Of a stretch of 64,000 nucleotides of DNA, positions 38,993 through 49,952 are shown one piece after another (positions within the stretch are counted from its first letter, which is position 1; each line of letters begins with the position of its first letter). This DNA is from Trabulsiella odontotermitis (lineage in GTDB: Bacteria > Pseudomonadota > Gammaproteobacteria > Enterobacterales > Enterobacteriaceae). The stretch spans positions 1-64,000 of the forward strand of contig NZ_LIFX01000016.1 of assembly GCF_001297775.1 (NCBI RefSeq). The letters run 5' to 3'. The notes below the pieces were generated by a model. The model did not search any database. It was given only the letters and a program-made list of their open reading frames with translations, and was not told the DNA's origin. The position numbers and the translations under genes were made by a program.

Positions 38993-40189
38993 TTATTGTG
39001 GCGGGTTGTTCTGCAGCGTCAGCATCAGACCATCACGGCGCATGGTGGCCGCTTCTTCAGGCTGATGGAGACGGTCAAGCGTATCGGCGAGCCAGGCGTA
39101 GTCAAAGGCATCCGGGCGTTGTTTCAGCGCCGCGCGGAAGGCGAAGCTCGCTTCCTGCCATTCGCCATGTTTCATCAACGACTGACCCAGCGTGCTCCAC
39201 AACAGCGGGCGATCGCCTACAGTTTTGATTTGCTGACGCAGCACTTTTTCCAGCTGTTCCGGGTTGTTGGTTTTCAGCCGCGGGATCAGCATCACCAGCC
39301 GATCGTCATACTGACGTTTTAAGCCATCGATGATGATCTGCTGCGCGGTGTCATGATCGTTACATTCAATGAGATGATCCGCCATCGCCACCTGCAGCGC
39401 GATCTGATGACGCGTCTTGCGGCTCTGATTCTTCCACCACTCACGCAGACCGTCGCTGCCCTGATCGGCGCGCGCCTGATCCATCAGCCCAATCCACGCC
39501 TGCTGTTCCAGCGCGGCACGATGCTCATCGTCACCGACGTTGGCTTTTGCCATCGACGGAATGATGTCGAGCAGCGAGCTCCATGCGCCGGTGCGAATAA
39601 ACGCCTGTTCCGCGAGACGCAGCACTTCGGGGTGACGCGGCGTCACTTCCAGCAGCCTGTCTGCGCCGTGGCGCGCCGCATGGTTTTCGTTTCGCGCCAG
39701 TTGCAGACGCACACGGGCAATTTCCACCGGGATCATATCGTTACCGGCAAGCTCTGAGGCGCGCTCCAGGTGCTGATTCGCGCGGATCTCATCGCCGCGC
39801 TGCTGAGCCGCTTCCGCCGCCAGCAGATAATTCACTACCGGTTGCTCGGCGTGATCAGCGTTTTTCGCCATCAGCTTTTCAACCTGCTGGTAGTCGCCTT
39901 CCGCCAGTTTCAGCAGCGCCTGTTCCGTCTGCTTACGGGCGCGGCGGCGTTTACGACCAACAAACCAGCCACGCGTATGCGCGCCGGTGCGGAACACACG
40001 ACGCAACAGCCACTCGATGGCGAACAGCACGACCATCAACAGAACAAGAATAATCACCAGACCGGTAACGCTGGTCTCAATGTTGTAGTTATCCGTCTGG
40101 ATGAGCACATAACCCTGATGACCGGCGACGATCGGGCCGAGCACAATGCCGGCGATCAACAACGCAAAGAGCAATAGCACTTTCAGCAT
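38993..40189 (-). CDS. hemY: HemY TPR-containing inner-membrane protein
   Basis: A 398-residue protein with two N-terminal membrane helices (VLLLFALLIAGIVLGPIVAG and TGLVIILVLLMVVLFAIEWLL) and a cytosolic helical TPR-like domain. Despite its name it is not the Bacillus protoporphyrinogen oxidase; its part in haem metabolism is not settled. Length equals E. coli. It is last in hemCDXY and starts 2 bases after hemX. Confidence 0.95.
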   Translation of the reverse strand: MLKVLLLFALLIAGIVLGPIVAGHQGYVLIQTDNYNIETSVTGLVIILVLLMVVLFAIEWLLRRVFRTGAHTRGWFVGRKRRRARKQTEQALLKLAEGDYQQVEKLMAKNADHAEQPVVNYLLAAEAAQQRGDEIRANQHLERASELAGNDMIPVEIARVRLQLARNENHAARHGADRLLEVTPRHPEVLRLAEQAFIRTGAWSSLLDIIPSMAKANVGDDEHRAALEQQAWIGLMDQARADQGSDGLREWWKNQSRKTRHQIALQVAMADHLIECNDHDTAQQIIIDGLKRQYDDRLVMLIPRLKTNNPEQLEKVLRQQIKTVGDRPLLWSTLGQSLMKHGEWQEASFAFRAALKQRPDAFDYAWLADTLDRLHQPEEAATMRRDGLMLTLQNNPPQ

Positions 40190-40191
40190 GA

Positions 40192-41388
40192 TTATTCTCC
40201 TTGCGGTGCCGCGGCCGGGGCGTCAGCTTGTGGTGCAGCATCTGCTGTGGCTGGCGCGGCGGGCTGAGCAAGCAGATTACGCACCCGTGTTTGCATCAGC
40301 TTTTCCAGAATCGCCTGGCTTTGCAGCGTGTCAGGGATATCCATGGAAATGCTCTGCTGGCTGAGCTTATCGATCTCTTCAAGGAAGCCTTTGGTCGTCG
40401 CGTCTTCGGTATCGTAGTAAGCACGAACCCAGGTGGAGACGTTGTCCAGCGCTTGTTTGTAGGTTTCGTCCTGATGGCGCGGCACGGCCTGCGCCGCGAC
40501 TAACAGGCGGGAACGAATGTTTTCACGCAGATAGACATCCTGATTCGGCGCCAGCAGCGGAACTGCGGTTTCATCACGACGACGCACGGTAATAAAGTTG
40601 TCCATAAAGTTCTGCCAGCTCTTTTGCAGGTTCACCCGCCATTCGCTGAGCGAGCTGGAGAGTTCGCTGCTGTCGTCCTCATCCATCGGCGAGTCGTCGT
40701 CGTTGTTATCGGCCAGACGCAGGTTATCGACCTGATTCGCCAGCTGGTTAACCTTCAGGATAATACCGTCGTAATCCACTTGTGTGACGCCAGACAGGCT
40801 GGCGATATCGTCAGTAATGGCGCGACGGGCAGTGATCAGGCTGGGATCGTTCATGTCGGCGAGACTGGCGTCCGCGCTTTTCAGCAGCGCCGCCGCGGTG
40901 GTCACGTCCTGATCGCTCCACAGTTTGCGACCGGCAAGTTTGACCAGGTAATCCGCCTGCGCCAGCAGCCAGGTTTTGGCGTCGCTGCCGGAAATGGTGG
41001 CGACTTTTTGCTGCACTTCGTCGAGCTGTTTCGTCAGCGCCTCTTGCTGGCGTTTCGCATCGGCCAGCTGATCTGCCTGCTGTTTGATGATCCCTTCGAA
41101 TTCGGTTTTTTGCGTTTCTTGCGATTTCTGTAAAGCAATCAATTGATTAGCAAGGGTGTCATTCGCCGTCGTTTGCGTCACCGCCTGCTGTTTTCCCCAA
41201 CCGTACAAGCCAACGCCCGCCGCCAGCGCGATAGCAATGGCGACAGCGCTCAGCACCAGGCTGGTCTTGTTGCCACTGCCTTTGGGTGCCGTTTTCTGCG
41301 GTTCTGGGGTTTTTTCTGGCTGTGGTGTTGTTTCCACGGCCTCCCTGGTCTCTTCAACCACGGCGGAGGAATGTTGTTGTTCCGTCAT
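40192..41388 (-). CDS. hemX: HemX membrane protein
   Basis: A 398-residue protein with a Pro/Glu/Thr-rich cytoplasmic N-terminus, one membrane helix near residues 43-65 ([24 protein letters not shown]), and a long periplasmic coiled-coil domain ([24 protein letters not shown]). The alanine/proline-rich C-terminal tail varies between species. It was once called a uroporphyrinogen methyltransferase, but no SAM-binding motif is visible. Confidence 0.93.
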   Translation of the reverse strand: MTEQQHSSAVVEETREAVETTPQPEKTPEPQKTAPKGSGNKTSLVLSAVAIAIALAAGVGLYGWGKQQAVTQTTANDTLANQLIALQKSQETQKTEFEGIIKQQADQLADAKRQQEALTKQLDEVQQKVATISGSDAKTWLLAQADYLVKLAGRKLWSDQDVTTAAALLKSADASLADMNDPSLITARRAITDDIASLSGVTQVDYDGIILKVNQLANQVDNLRLADNNDDDSPMDEDDSSELSSSLSEWRVNLQKSWQNFMDNFITVRRRDETAVPLLAPNQDVYLRENIRSRLLVAAQAVPRHQDETYKQALDNVSTWVRAYYDTEDATTKGFLEEIDKLSQQSISMDIPDTLQSQAILEKLMQTRVRNLLAQPAAPATADAAPQADAPAAAPQGE

Positions 41389-41409
41389 TATGGCTTCCAG
41401 TTTTGAGAG

Positions 41410-42150
41410 TTATTGTAACGCGCGCAGCAGCGCATCGTTGTCGGCGCTTTCGGCAATCTGAATCTCTTGCCAGCCCAATTCCCTGGCGAGGTGCGCCAGT
41501 CGCTCGCTGACAACCAGCAGCCGACAGCGTAGTAGCCAGTGTTCACGATACCACGGCGGAATCAGCGACCAGAGCTGTTGTAACATTTCACCGCTGGTAA
41601 TGACCAGCGTGGTCACCCCGCGTGATTGCCAGCGCATGGCTTCTTCCGCGCCATCGTAGTGTTTTGCCGTACGCTGATAGCATTCGCAAAATGTCACTTC
41701 AGCGCCGCGCGATTGCAGCGTTTCGCCGAGCAGTTCCCGCCCGCCGTTGCCGCGCAATATCAGCGCTTTCTTTCCCGCAATTTTTTGTAATTCAGGTAAT
41801 TGTAGCAAGACTTCGCTGATTTCCTGATCTTGTGGATAGCGAATCGTTTTGCTGCTGACCTGATGTAACGCCAGCGCCGTGGTGCGGCCAATGGCGAAAT
41901 AGTGAGGCGCCTGCGGCCAGTGAGCCTGCTGCTGGTGTAGCTGCGCGTCGGCAAACGCCACCGCGTGGCGGGACAGCGCAAACAGCAGATCATTTTCGCT
42001 GAGGTTATTCAGCAGGCCGCTAAGCTGTGGTAATTCCCGCCCGGGGGTAAATTCGATCAGCGGGAAACTCCAGGCCACTCGCCCCAGTGTGCGCAAGCGG
42101 CTCACTAATTCTTCTCCCTGTGGAGACGGGCGGGTGACCAGAATACTCAT
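41410..42150 (-). CDS. hemD: Uroporphyrinogen-III synthase
   Basis: A 246-residue HemD-fold enzyme that closes and inverts ring D of hydroxymethylbilane. [16 protein letters not shown] at the start and [16 protein letters not shown] in the middle are typical. Its ATG overlaps the hemC stop by 4 bases, coupling two consecutive pathway steps. Confidence 0.96.
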   Translation of the reverse strand: MSILVTRPSPQGEELVSRLRTLGRVAWSFPLIEFTPGRELPQLSGLLNNLSENDLLFALSRHAVAFADAQLHQQQAHWPQAPHYFAIGRTTALALHQVSSKTIRYPQDQEISEVLLQLPELQKIAGKKALILRGNGGRELLGETLQSRGAEVTFCECYQRTAKHYDGAEEAMRWQSRGVTTLVITSGEMLQQLWSLIPPWYREHWLLRCRLLVVSERLAHLARELGWQEIQIAESADNDALLRALQ

Positions 42151-43088
42151 GCAGGCGATTCTCCGTCATAGACCGCCGCCAGGATAGCGCGCGCGCCGTT
42201 TTGCAGTAGTTCTTCCGCCAGCGAAATGCCCAGTTGTTCCGCCTCTTCCGGTTTACCGCGGCGTTCGCCACGCACCATCTGCGAACCGTCCGGGGCGCCG
42301 ACCAGGGCGCGTAGCCAGATTTCGCCGTCAATGAGCTCAGCATAGCTGCCAATCGGCACCTGGCAACCGCCTTCAAGGCGCGTGTTCATGGCGCGCTCCG
42401 CCTTAACACGGATTGCCGTTTCTGTATGGTTCAGCGGTGCCAGCAACGCTCGGGTCCAGTCGTCGCCGAGGCGGCATTCAATGCCAACCGCGCCCTGACC
42501 GACAGCCGGTAATGAGGTTTCCGGCGGCAGCGCCATGCGGATGCGTGACGCCAGCCCCAGGCGAATCAGCCCGGCGGTGGCGAGAATAATGGCGTCATAG
42601 TCGCCGTTGTCCAGTTTGCTCAGCCGCGTTCCGACGTTGCCACGCAGGGAGCGGATCACCAGATCAGGACGCAGAGCGGCAAGCTGACACTGGCGGCGTA
42701 AACTGGAGGTGCCAACAACGCTGCCCGCGGGGAGGTCGTCCAGAGACGTATAGTGATTTGAGACGAAGGCGTCGCGCGGATCTTCACGTTCGCAAATGGT
42801 GACCAGCCCAAGTCCCTCGGGGAATTCCACGGGCACGTCTTTCATTGAGTGAACGGCGATATCCGCACGATTTTCAAGCAGCGCCAGCTCCAGCTCTTTG
42901 ACAAACAGCCCTTTACCGCCGACTTTGGCCAGAGGGGTATCGAGGATCACATCGCCGCGGGTTACCATCGGCACAAGTTCGACATCCAGTCCGGGGTGAC
43001 AGGCCATGAGGCTATTTTTAACATAATGTGCCTGCCACAATGCGAGGGGACTCTGCCGTGTGGCAATTCTCAAAACTTTGTCTAACAT
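42147..43088 (-). CDS. hemC: Porphobilinogen deaminase
   Basis: A 313-residue enzyme that polymerises four porphobilinogens to hydroxymethylbilane. The dipyrromethane-carrying cysteine is in [14 protein letters not shown] (about residue 242), and [14 protein letters not shown] and VHSMKDVP are substrate loops. The ATG of [13 protein letters not shown] gives the E. coli length; a start five codons upstream is rejected. It is divergent from cyaA with 375 bases between. Confidence 0.97.
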   Translation of the reverse strand: MLDKVLRIATRQSPLALWQAHYVKNSLMACHPGLDVELVPMVTRGDVILDTPLAKVGGKGLFVKELELALLENRADIAVHSMKDVPVEFPEGLGLVTICEREDPRDAFVSNHYTSLDDLPAGSVVGTSSLRRQCQLAALRPDLVIRSLRGNVGTRLSKLDNGDYDAIILATAGLIRLGLASRIRMALPPETSLPAVGQGAVGIECRLGDDWTRALLAPLNHTETAIRVKAERAMNTRLEGGCQVPIGSYAELIDGEIWLRALVGAPDGSQMVRGERRGKPEEAEQLGISLAEELLQNGARAILAAVYDGESPA

Positions 43089-43463
43089 GCTTGTTACCGT
43101 CATAATCGTCCACCAACCATCCTAACACTGTTGCCTTAAGGATGTCAGTTTTCACGGTTTTTTGCGGGAAGTGGGAAGCGGAATTGTCTCGTCGTTATGC
43201 GATCAGTTGCGTAACCCCGCCCGGACCGCTTTCAGAAATTTTCGTATATTAATTGATGCTACACTTGTATGTAGCGCATCTTTCTTTACGGTCAATCGGC
43301 AAGGTGTTAAATTGATCACGTTTTAGACCATTTGTTCGTCAACGCGACCAAAACGAAAACGACGACAAACGGTAACGGTATTTGTTGAATTACTGAAACC
43401 CACATCGTATCTCTGGCGGCTCATCGCCCTGGGTACCCGGGTTTGAACATCAGGCGAAATGTC
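43089..43463 (+). promoter_or_regulatory. hemC-cyaA divergent regulatory region with CRP site
   Basis: A 375-base gene-free region that must hold the promoters of both hemC and cyaA. A CRP-like site GTGTTAAATTGATCACG (core TGTTA-N6-TCACG) lies at 43301-43322 and is the same as the known cyaA P2 operator of E. coli as far as I recall; there CRP-cAMP represses cyaA. No other feature is assigned. Confidence 0.75.
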
Positions 43464-46010
43464 TTGTACCTCTACATTGAGACACTTAAACAGAGACTGG
43501 ATGCCATCAATCAATTGCGTGTGGATCGCGCGCTTGCTGCCATGGGGCCTGCATTCCAACAGGTCTACAGTCTACTGCCGACATTGCTGCATTATCATCA
43601 CCCGCTGATGCCGGGTTACCTTGACGGTAACGTTCCCTCTGGCATCTGCCTTTTCACGCCTGATGAAACCCAACGCCACTACCTTGATGAACTCGAATTG
43701 CACCGTGGTATGCCGCGGCAGGAAACCCCGCAGGGTGAATTGCCGATCACTGGCGTGTACACCATGGGCAGCACCTCATCGGTAGGGCAAAGCTGTTCCT
43801 CTGATCTGGATATCTGGGTCTGCCACCAGTCGTGGCTCGACAACGACGAGCGTCAGTTGCTGCAACGTAAATGCAGCCTGCTGGAAAGCTGGGCCGCGTC
43901 GTTGGGCGTTGAGGTCAGTTTCTTCCTGATTGATGAAAACCGCTTCCGCCATAATGAAAGCGGCAGCCTCGGCGGCGAGGACTGCGGTTCAACGCAGCAC
44001 ATCCTGCTGCTCGACGAGTTTTACCGTACTGCCGTGCGTCTCGCCGGGAAACGTATTCTGTGGAATATGGTGCCCTGCGATGAAGAAGAGCATTACGACG
44101 ATTATGTAATGACGCTGTACGCGCAGGGCGTACTGACCCCGAACGAGTGGCTGGATCTTGGCGGTCTCAGCTCGCTGTCGGCGGAAGAGTACTTTGGCGC
44201 CAGCCTGTGGCAGCTCTATAAAAGCATCGACTCGCCGTACAAAGCGGTGTTGAAAACCCTGCTGCTGGAAGCCTATTCCTGGGAATACCCCAACCCGCGC
44301 CTGCTGGCGAAAGACATCAAACAGCGCCTGCACGACGGCGAGATCATCTCGTTTGGTCTCGACCCGTACTGCATGATGCTGGAGCGCGTCACCGAATATC
44401 TCGTCAATATTGAAGACGAAACGCGTCTTGATCTGGTGCGCCGCTGTTTCTATCTCAAAGTGTGCGAAAAACTGAGCCGCGAACGTGCCTGCGTCGGCTG
44501 GCGTCGTGAAGTGCTCACCCAGTTAGTGAAAGAGTGGGGCTGGGACGATGCGCGCCTGACCATGCTCGACAACCGCGCGAACTGGAAAATCGATGAAGTG
44601 CGCAATGCGCATAACGAGCTGCTCGACGCGATGATGCAGAGCTACCGTAACCTCATCCGTTTCGCCCGCCGTAACAACCTGAGCGTCTCCGCCAGTCCGC
44701 AGGATATCGGCGTGCTGACGCGGAAACTGTATGCCGCGTTTGAAGCCTTACCGGGTAAAGTGACGCTGGTGAACCCGCAGATTTCCCCGGATCTTTCCGA
44801 GCCGAATCTGACGTTTATCTATGTGCCGCCGGGCCGTGCTAACCGTACGGGTTGGTATCTCTACAACCGCGCGCCGAACATGGAATCCATCGTCAGTCAT
44901 CAGCCGCTGGAATATAACCGTTATCTTAATAAGCTGGTGGCCTGGGCCTGGTTTAACGGCCTGCTGACGTCACGCACCCACCTGTTTATTAAGGGCAACG
45001 GTCTCGTTGATTTAGCGAAACTGCAGGAAATGGTGGCAGACGTGTCTCATCACTTCCCGCTGCGCCTGCCCGCACCGACGCCAAAAGCGCTGTACAGCCC
45101 CTGTGAAATCCGCCATCTGGCGATTATCGTTAACCTCGAATACGATCCGACGGCGGCGTTCCGGAATCAGGTAGTGCATTTCGATTTCCGTAAGCTGGAC
45201 GTGTTCAGCTTTGGCGAAGCGCAAAACTGCCTGATTGGCAGTATTGATCTGCTGTACCGCAACTCGTGGAACGAAGTGCGTACGCTGCATTTCAACGGCG
45301 AGCAGGCGATGATCGAAGCGTTAAAAACGATTCTCGGCAAGATGCACCAGGATGCCGCACCGCCGGACAGCGTTGAAGTCTTTTGCTACAGCCAGCACCT
45401 TCGTGGTCTGATCCGCACCCGCGTCCAGCAATTAGTTTCTGAATGTATCGAGTTGCGCCTTTCCAGTACGCGTCAGGAAACCGGGCGCTTCAAAGCGCTG
45501 CGTGTCTCCGGGCAGACCTGGGGTCTGTTCTTCGAGCGTCTGAACGTATCAGTTCAGAAGCTGGAAAACGCCATCGAGTTTTATGGCGCCATTTCGCATA
45601 ACAAACTGCACGGCCTGTCCGTTCAGGTGGAAACCAATCAGGTTCAGTTGCCGCCAGTCGTTGACGGCTTCGCCAGCGAAGGGATCATCCAGTTCTTCTT
45701 TGAAGATACCAGTGATGACAACGGTTTTAATATTTACATTCTGGATGAGACAAACCGGGCGGAGGTCTACCACCACTGCGAAGGGAGTAAAGAAGAGCTG
45801 GTTCGCGACGTCAGCCGCTTCTATTCATCGTCTCACGACCGCTTTACCTACGGCTCCAGCTTTATTAACTTCAACCTGCCGCAGTTCTACCAGATTGTGA
45901 AAATAGACGGGCGCGTACAGGTTATTCCGTTCCGCACCCAGGCGATTGGCACGGCCGCCGCGATCGATCAGGACAACACGGCGCCGTTACTGCAGCAGTA
46001 TTTTTCGTAG
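43464..46010 (+). CDS. cyaA: Class I adenylate cyclase
   Basis: An 848-residue cytoplasmic adenylate cyclase that makes cAMP under control of the sugar PTS. The nucleotidyltransferase motif [19 protein letters not shown] (about residues 103-121) carries the metal-binding aspartates, and the C-terminal half is regulatory. The TTG start ([13 protein letters not shown]) gives the exact E. coli length; E. coli also uses UUG, which limits expression. Another TTG 7 codons upstream is not preferred. It is convergent with cyaY. Confidence 0.97.
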   Translation: MYLYIETLKQRLDAINQLRVDRALAAMGPAFQQVYSLLPTLLHYHHPLMPGYLDGNVPSGICLFTPDETQRHYLDELELHRGMPRQETPQGELPITGVYTMGSTSSVGQSCSSDLDIWVCHQSWLDNDERQLLQRKCSLLESWAASLGVEVSFFLIDENRFRHNESGSLGGEDCGSTQHILLLDEFYRTAVRLAGKRILWNMVPCDEEEHYDDYVMTLYAQGVLTPNEWLDLGGLSSLSAEEYFGASLWQLYKSIDSPYKAVLKTLLLEAYSWEYPNPRLLAKDIKQRLHDGEIISFGLDPYCMMLERVTEYLVNIEDETRLDLVRRCFYLKVCEKLSRERACVGWRREVLTQLVKEWGWDDARLTMLDNRANWKIDEVRNAHNELLDAMMQSYRNLIRFARRNNLSVSASPQDIGVLTRKLYAAFEALPGKVTLVNPQISPDLSEPNLTFIYVPPGRANRTGWYLYNRAPNMESIVSHQPLEYNRYLNKLVAWAWFNGLLTSRTHLFIKGNGLVDLAKLQEMVADVSHHFPLRLPAPTPKALYSPCEIRHLAIIVNLEYDPTAAFRNQVVHFDFRKLDVFSFGEAQNCLIGSIDLLYRNSWNEVRTLHFNGEQAMIEALKTILGKMHQDAAPPDSVEVFCYSQHLRGLIRTRVQQLVSECIELRLSSTRQETGRFKALRVSGQTWGLFFERLNVSVQKLENAIEFYGAISHNKLHGLSVQVETNQVQLPPVVDGFASEGIIQFFFEDTSDDNGFNIYILDETNRAEVYHHCEGSKEELVRDVSRFYSSSHDRFTYGSSFINFNLPQFYQIVKIDGRVQVIPFRTQAIGTAAAIDQDNTAPLLQQYFS

Positions 46011-46028
46011 GATCGCGCCAGACCGCGT

Positions 46029-46349
46029 TTAGCGGAAACTGACCGGTTCTCCCGCCTGCTGCGTGGCAGCCTGCTCTAAAAGATCCCAGAACGTTTCGCC
46101 GCTGCGATCGCACACCCACTCATCACCTTTCAGGTCAAAGTGATAGCCGCCCTGTTTCGTTGCCAGCCACACCTGGTGCAACGGCTCCTGACGGTTAATA
46201 ATAATTTTGCTGCCGTTGTCGAAAGAGAGCGTCAGCACGCCGCCGTTAATTTCGCAGTCGATATCGCTGTCGCCGTCCCGGTCGTCGAGGCGTTCTTCGA
46301 TGGTCAGCCACAGGCTGTCCGCAAGGCGATGAAATTCACTGTCGTTCAT
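46029..46349 (-). CDS. cyaY: Frataxin-like protein CyaY
   Basis: A 106-residue frataxin homologue, full length. The acidic first helix ([15 protein letters not shown]) is the iron and IscS-binding ridge, followed by the beta sheet with [16 protein letters not shown]. It modulates Fe-S cluster assembly. It is convergent with cyaA and divergent from lptM. Confidence 0.97.
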   Translation of the reverse strand: MNDSEFHRLADSLWLTIEERLDDRDGDSDIDCEINGGVLTLSFDNGSKIIINRQEPLHQVWLATKQGGYHFDLKGDEWVCDRSGETFWDLLEQAATQQAGEPVSFR

Positions 46350-46486
46350 TTTTGTTTCCCATTTTTTAGTGATGGCGGCAGTATAACGCGAAACATAATG
46401 CGTTGCAGTTAGGCGCTAAACGCTTGCTTTTACGTCTTCTCCTGCGATGATAGAAAACAGAAAGCATGAACAACAGGCATTTTAGA

Positions 46487-46690
46487 ATGAAAAACGTTTA
46501 CCGAACGCTCGCCATACTACTGACGATGTTCAGCCTGACCGGCTGTGGACTGAAAGGGCCGCTTTATTTCCCTCCGGCAGATAAAACCGCACCGCCGCCG
46601 ACAAAACCGGTTGATAGCACAATTCAGAGTTCTACGCCGGATCGTAACGATCGTGGCGACAATGGCGGCCCGACTCAGGTGAATTACTGA
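46487..46690 (+). CDS. lptM: LPS-assembly lipoprotein LptM
   Basis: A 67-residue lipoprotein (formerly YifL). The signal peptide ends in the lipobox LTGC with the lipidated C20, followed by GLKGPLYFPPADK and a low-complexity polar tail. LptM helps maturation of the LptD-LptE LPS translocon at the outer membrane. The ATG at 46487 (MKNVYRTLAILL) is preferred over an upstream ATG at 46466, since it starts the signal peptide directly. dapF follows by 35 bases. Confidence 0.94.
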   Translation: MKNVYRTLAILLTMFSLTGCGLKGPLYFPPADKTAPPPTKPVDSTIQSSTPDRNDRGDNGGPTQVNY

Positions 46691-46725
46691 CGGTTCCGTT
46701 CTCAATCCCGTGAATGGAGTAGATG

Positions 46726-47550
46726 ATGCAGTTCTCTAAAATGCACGGTCTGGGTAACGACTTCATGGTCGTCGATGCGGTAACGCAGAATGTGTTTTTT
46801 TCTCCCGAGCTGATCCGCCGGTTATCGGATCGGCATCTCGGTGTTGGTTTCGATCAGTTGCTGATCGTCGAACCGCCGTACGATCCTGAGCTGGATTTTC
46901 ACTACCGTATTTTTAATGCTGATGGCAGCGAAGTCTCACAGTGCGGCAACGGTGCGCGCTGCTTTGCGCGCTTTGTGCGCCTGAAAGGGCTGACGAATAA
47001 ACGTGATATTCGCGTCAGTACGGCGAATGGCCGTATGGTATTAAGCGTAACAGATGACGATCTGGTTCGGGTAAACATGGGTGAGCCCAACTTTGAGCCG
47101 TCACAGGTGCCGTTTCGCGCGAACAAAGCGGAAAAGACCTATATTATGCGTGCGGCCGAGCAGACAATATTGTGCGGCGTGGTGTCGATGGGCAATCCAC
47201 ACTGCGTTATTCAGGTTGATGACGTCGACACGGCGGCCGTAGAAACGCTGGGGCCGGTGATGGAGAGTCACGAACGTTTTCCCGAGCGCGCTAACATCGG
47301 CTTTATGCAGGTGGTCAAACACGACCATATTCGCCTGCGTGTTTATGAGCGCGGCGCAGGGGAAACGCAGGCCTGCGGCAGCGGCGCGTGCGCGGCCGTC
47401 GCTGTTGGCATTCAGCAAGGGCTGCTGGCTGAAGAAGTACGCGTGGAATTACCAGGCGGGCGACTTGATATCGCCTGGAAAGGTCCGGGTCAACCGTTGT
47501 TTATGACTGGCCCGGCGGCACATGTCTACGACGGGTTTATCCATTTATGA
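46726..47550 (+). CDS. dapF: Diaminopimelate epimerase
   Basis: A 274-residue PLP-independent epimerase that makes meso-diaminopimelate for lysine and peptidoglycan. The two catalytic cysteines are in SQCGNGARC (C73) and [11 protein letters not shown] (about C217). The second of two adjacent ATGs is the family start. The stop overlaps yigA by 4 bases. Confidence 0.98.
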   Translation: MQFSKMHGLGNDFMVVDAVTQNVFFSPELIRRLSDRHLGVGFDQLLIVEPPYDPELDFHYRIFNADGSEVSQCGNGARCFARFVRLKGLTNKRDIRVSTANGRMVLSVTDDDLVRVNMGEPNFEPSQVPFRANKAEKTYIMRAAEQTILCGVVSMGNPHCVIQVDDVDTAAVETLGPVMESHERFPERANIGFMQVVKHDHIRLRVYERGAGETQACGSGACAAVAVGIQQGLLAEEVRVELPGGRLDIAWKGPGQPLFMTGPAAHVYDGFIHL

Positions 47551-48254
47551 AACAAGTCGGGGAAGAACAGCAGGATGTGGTCACGGCGCTGGACGATCGC
47601 GCCGTGGTGGAGTATCTGCTGCAACATCCTGAATTTTTTACCCGCAATGCGCAGTTCGTCGAGCAGATGCGGGTTCCTCATCCGGTTCGCGGCACCGTAT
47701 CGCTGGTGGAATGGCATATGGCGCGGGCGCGCAACCACATCAGCACGCTGGAAGAAAACATCTCATTGTTAATGGAACAGGCCACGACAAACGAAAGCCT
47801 GTTCTATCGCCTGTTGCATCTGCAAACCCGTCTGGCGGCGGCCGACAGTCTCGATGACATGCTGACTCGCTTTCACCGCTGGGCACGGGATCTCGGCCTT
47901 GCTGGCGCGTCGGTTCGTCTGTTCCCTGACCGCTGGCGCATTGGCGCGCCGACCAGCGCCACGCATCTGGCGTTGTCCCGTCAGGCGTTTGAACCGCTGC
48001 GTATCCAGCGACTGGGCCACGAACGCCATTATCTTGGCTCACTGAACGGACCGGAATTGCTGGTCGTTCTGCCGGACGCGAAAGCCATCGGCTCTGTCGC
48101 AATGTCGATGCTTGGCAGCGACAGCGATCTCGGCGTTATCCTCTTTAGCAGCCGTGATGCGCATCACTATCAGCAGGGGCAGGGCACCCAGCTGTTGCAT
48201 GAAATTGCGCTGATGCTGCCCGGTCTGCTGGAGCGCTGGATTGAACGCGTATGA
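47547..48254 (+). CDS. yigA: DUF484 family protein YigA
   Basis: A 235-residue protein of the DUF484 family, predicted GAF-like in its C-terminal half, with a helical N-terminal part ([24 protein letters not shown]). Function is not known. It sits between dapF and xerC with ATGA overlaps on both sides, the same order as in E. coli, so all three are translated together. Confidence 0.94.
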   Translation: MKQVGEEQQDVVTALDDRAVVEYLLQHPEFFTRNAQFVEQMRVPHPVRGTVSLVEWHMARARNHISTLEENISLLMEQATTNESLFYRLLHLQTRLAAADSLDDMLTRFHRWARDLGLAGASVRLFPDRWRIGAPTSATHLALSRQAFEPLRIQRLGHERHYLGSLNGPELLVVLPDAKAIGSVAMSMLGSDSDLGVILFSSRDAHHYQQGQGTQLLHEIALMLPGLLERWIERV

Positions 48255-49153
48255 CCGATTCCTCAATGCACGACGCCGTCGAACGCTTCCTTCGCTATCT
48301 GGGCGTTGAGCGACAGCTCAGCCCCATCACCTTACTTGATTACCGGCAACAACTTGATGCCATCATCCGGATCGCGGGCGATACCGGTATCACCAGTTGG
48401 CAAAAGTGTGACGTTGCTGTGGTGCGTAACTTTGCGGTTCGCAGTCGGCGTAAAGGTCTTGGCCCGGCAAGCCTGGCGTTGCGGCTCTCAGCACTACGCA
48501 GTTTCTTTGACTGGATGGTGTGGCAGGGCGAACTGAACGCCAATCCGGCGAAAGCGGTCTCCGCGCCAAAAGCGCCGCGCCATTTGCCGAAAAATATCGA
48601 CGTTGATGATGTTAACCGGTTGCTGGATATCGATCCTAACGACCCGCTGGCGGTACGCGACCGCGCGATGCTGGAAATCATGTACGGCGCCGGGCTGCGT
48701 CTGTCTGAACTGGTGAATCTGAATATCAAAAGCCTTGATCTCACCACTGGAGAAGTGTGGGTCGTCGGCAAAGGCAGCAAGGAACGTCGCTTACCCATCG
48801 GCCGTACCGCGGTAACGTGGATTGAACACTGGCTTGATCTTCGCGGCCTGTTCGGGGGCGATGATGACGCGCTGTTTATATCAAAACAGGGCAAGCGAAT
48901 TTCAGCGCGCAACGTGCAAAAGCGTTTTGCCGAGTGGGGCATTAAGCAGGGGCTGAACAGCCATGTGCATCCGCATAAGCTCCGTCACTCATTTGCCACT
49001 CATATGCTGGAGTCGAGCGGTGATCTGCGCGGTGTGCAGGAACTGCTGGGCCACGCCAATCTGGCGACGACTCAAATCTATACCCATCTTGATTTTCAAC
49101 ACCTTGCCTCGGTGTACGATGCGGCGCACCCACGCGCCAAACGGGGGAAATAA
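48251..49153 (+). CDS. xerC: Site-specific tyrosine recombinase XerC
   Basis: A 300-residue tyrosine recombinase that with XerD resolves chromosome dimers at dif. The N-terminal SAM-like domain is followed by the catalytic domain with [12 protein letters not shown] (Arg), [12 protein letters not shown] (Lys), [12 protein letters not shown] (His-Arg) and [17 protein letters not shown] (His and Tyr). It is a housekeeping enzyme in its standard operon, not a mobile-element integrase. Confidence 0.97.
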   Translation: MTDSSMHDAVERFLRYLGVERQLSPITLLDYRQQLDAIIRIAGDTGITSWQKCDVAVVRNFAVRSRRKGLGPASLALRLSALRSFFDWMVWQGELNANPAKAVSAPKAPRHLPKNIDVDDVNRLLDIDPNDPLAVRDRAMLEIMYGAGLRLSELVNLNIKSLDLTTGEVWVVGKGSKERRLPIGRTAVTWIEHWLDLRGLFGGDDDALFISKQGKRISARNVQKRFAEWGIKQGLNSHVHPHKLRHSFATHMLESSGDLRGVQELLGHANLATTQIYTHLDFQHLASVYDAAHPRAKRGK

Positions 49154-49869
49154 TGCGTTTTTACCGCCCATTAGGTCAGATTTCCGCACTGACGTTTGAC
49201 CTGGACGATACCCTTTACGATAACCGTCAGGTGATCCTGAAAACGGAGCAGGAATCGCTGGCGTTTCTGCAAAATTATCATCCTGCGCTCAGCGGTTTTG
49301 AGAGCAGCGACTTTGTACAATTGCGACATGCGTTGCGCAAAACCGAACCGGATATTTACCACGACGTCACGGAATGGCGCCGCCGGGCGGTGGAACAGGC
49401 CATGCTACAGGCGGGCCTGAGCGCCGAAGAGGCGTCGGTTGGCGCGACGGCGGCGATGGTGAATTTCGCCAAATGGCGCAGCCGGATTGATGTTCCGCAG
49501 GAGACGCACAACACGCTGGCCGCGCTGGCAAAACGGTGGCCGCTGGTGGCGATCACCAACGGCAACGCCCAGCCGGAGCTGTTTGGGCTGAGCGACTACT
49601 TCGAGTTTGTGCTGCGCGCGGGCCCGGACGGTCGCTCCAAACCCTTCGCCGATATGTACCACCTGGCGGCGGAGCGTTTAAATGTGCCGCTCGGCCAGAT
49701 CCTGCACGTTGGCGACGACCTGACAACAGACGTCGCAGGATCGATCCGCTGCGGCATGCAGGCGTGCTGGATCAACCTGTTTGAAGGCTCGCTGATGCAA
49801 ATCAACGACAGTCGCCTGCTGCCGCACATCGAAATTTCCCGGTTGGCATCCCTCACGACGCTGATATAA
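49153..49869 (+). CDS. yigB: HAD-family phosphatase YigB
   Basis: A 238-residue HAD phosphatase active on FMN and on the riboflavin precursor 5-amino-6-(5-phosphoribitylamino)uracil. Motif I is [10 protein letters not shown] (about residues 14-23), motif II VAITNGN, and the last motif [12 protein letters not shown]. It overlaps xerC by one base (TAATG). The uvrD promoter lies in its 3' end. Confidence 0.95.
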   Translation: MRFYRPLGQISALTFDLDDTLYDNRQVILKTEQESLAFLQNYHPALSGFESSDFVQLRHALRKTEPDIYHDVTEWRRRAVEQAMLQAGLSAEEASVGATAAMVNFAKWRSRIDVPQETHNTLAALAKRWPLVAITNGNAQPELFGLSDYFEFVLRAGPDGRSKPFADMYHLAAERLNVPLGQILHVGDDLTTDVAGSIRCGMQACWINLFEGSLMQINDSRLLPHIEISRLASLTTLI

Positions 49870-49897
49870 TCACCAGCAGTTCTGTATAAATTCCCAG
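49843..49897 (+). promoter_or_regulatory. uvrD promoter with LexA box
   Basis: TTGGCA (49843-49848) and TATAAT (49865-49870), spaced by 16 bases, overlap the end of yigB. Just after, CTGTATAAATTCCCAG (49882-49897) is a LexA box with a good left half and degenerate right half, as in E. coli uvrD. It would cover the start site and give mild SOS induction. Confidence 0.88.
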
Positions 49898-49952
49898 GGT
49901 TTTGATGGAGAGCGTCACGCTTTCCGTCCCCGACACATATTCGGCGGTGCCA

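Noticed and set aside
48251-49153. xerC as sign of an integrated element
   Set aside because: It is in the conserved dapF-yigA-xerC-yigB operon and has the housekeeping XerC sequence; no attachment sites or phage genes surround it.
49902-49952. Longer N-terminus for UvrD
   Set aside because: The extra 17 residues start just after the LexA box and are not part of UvrD in E. coli; conservation begins at MDVSYLL.
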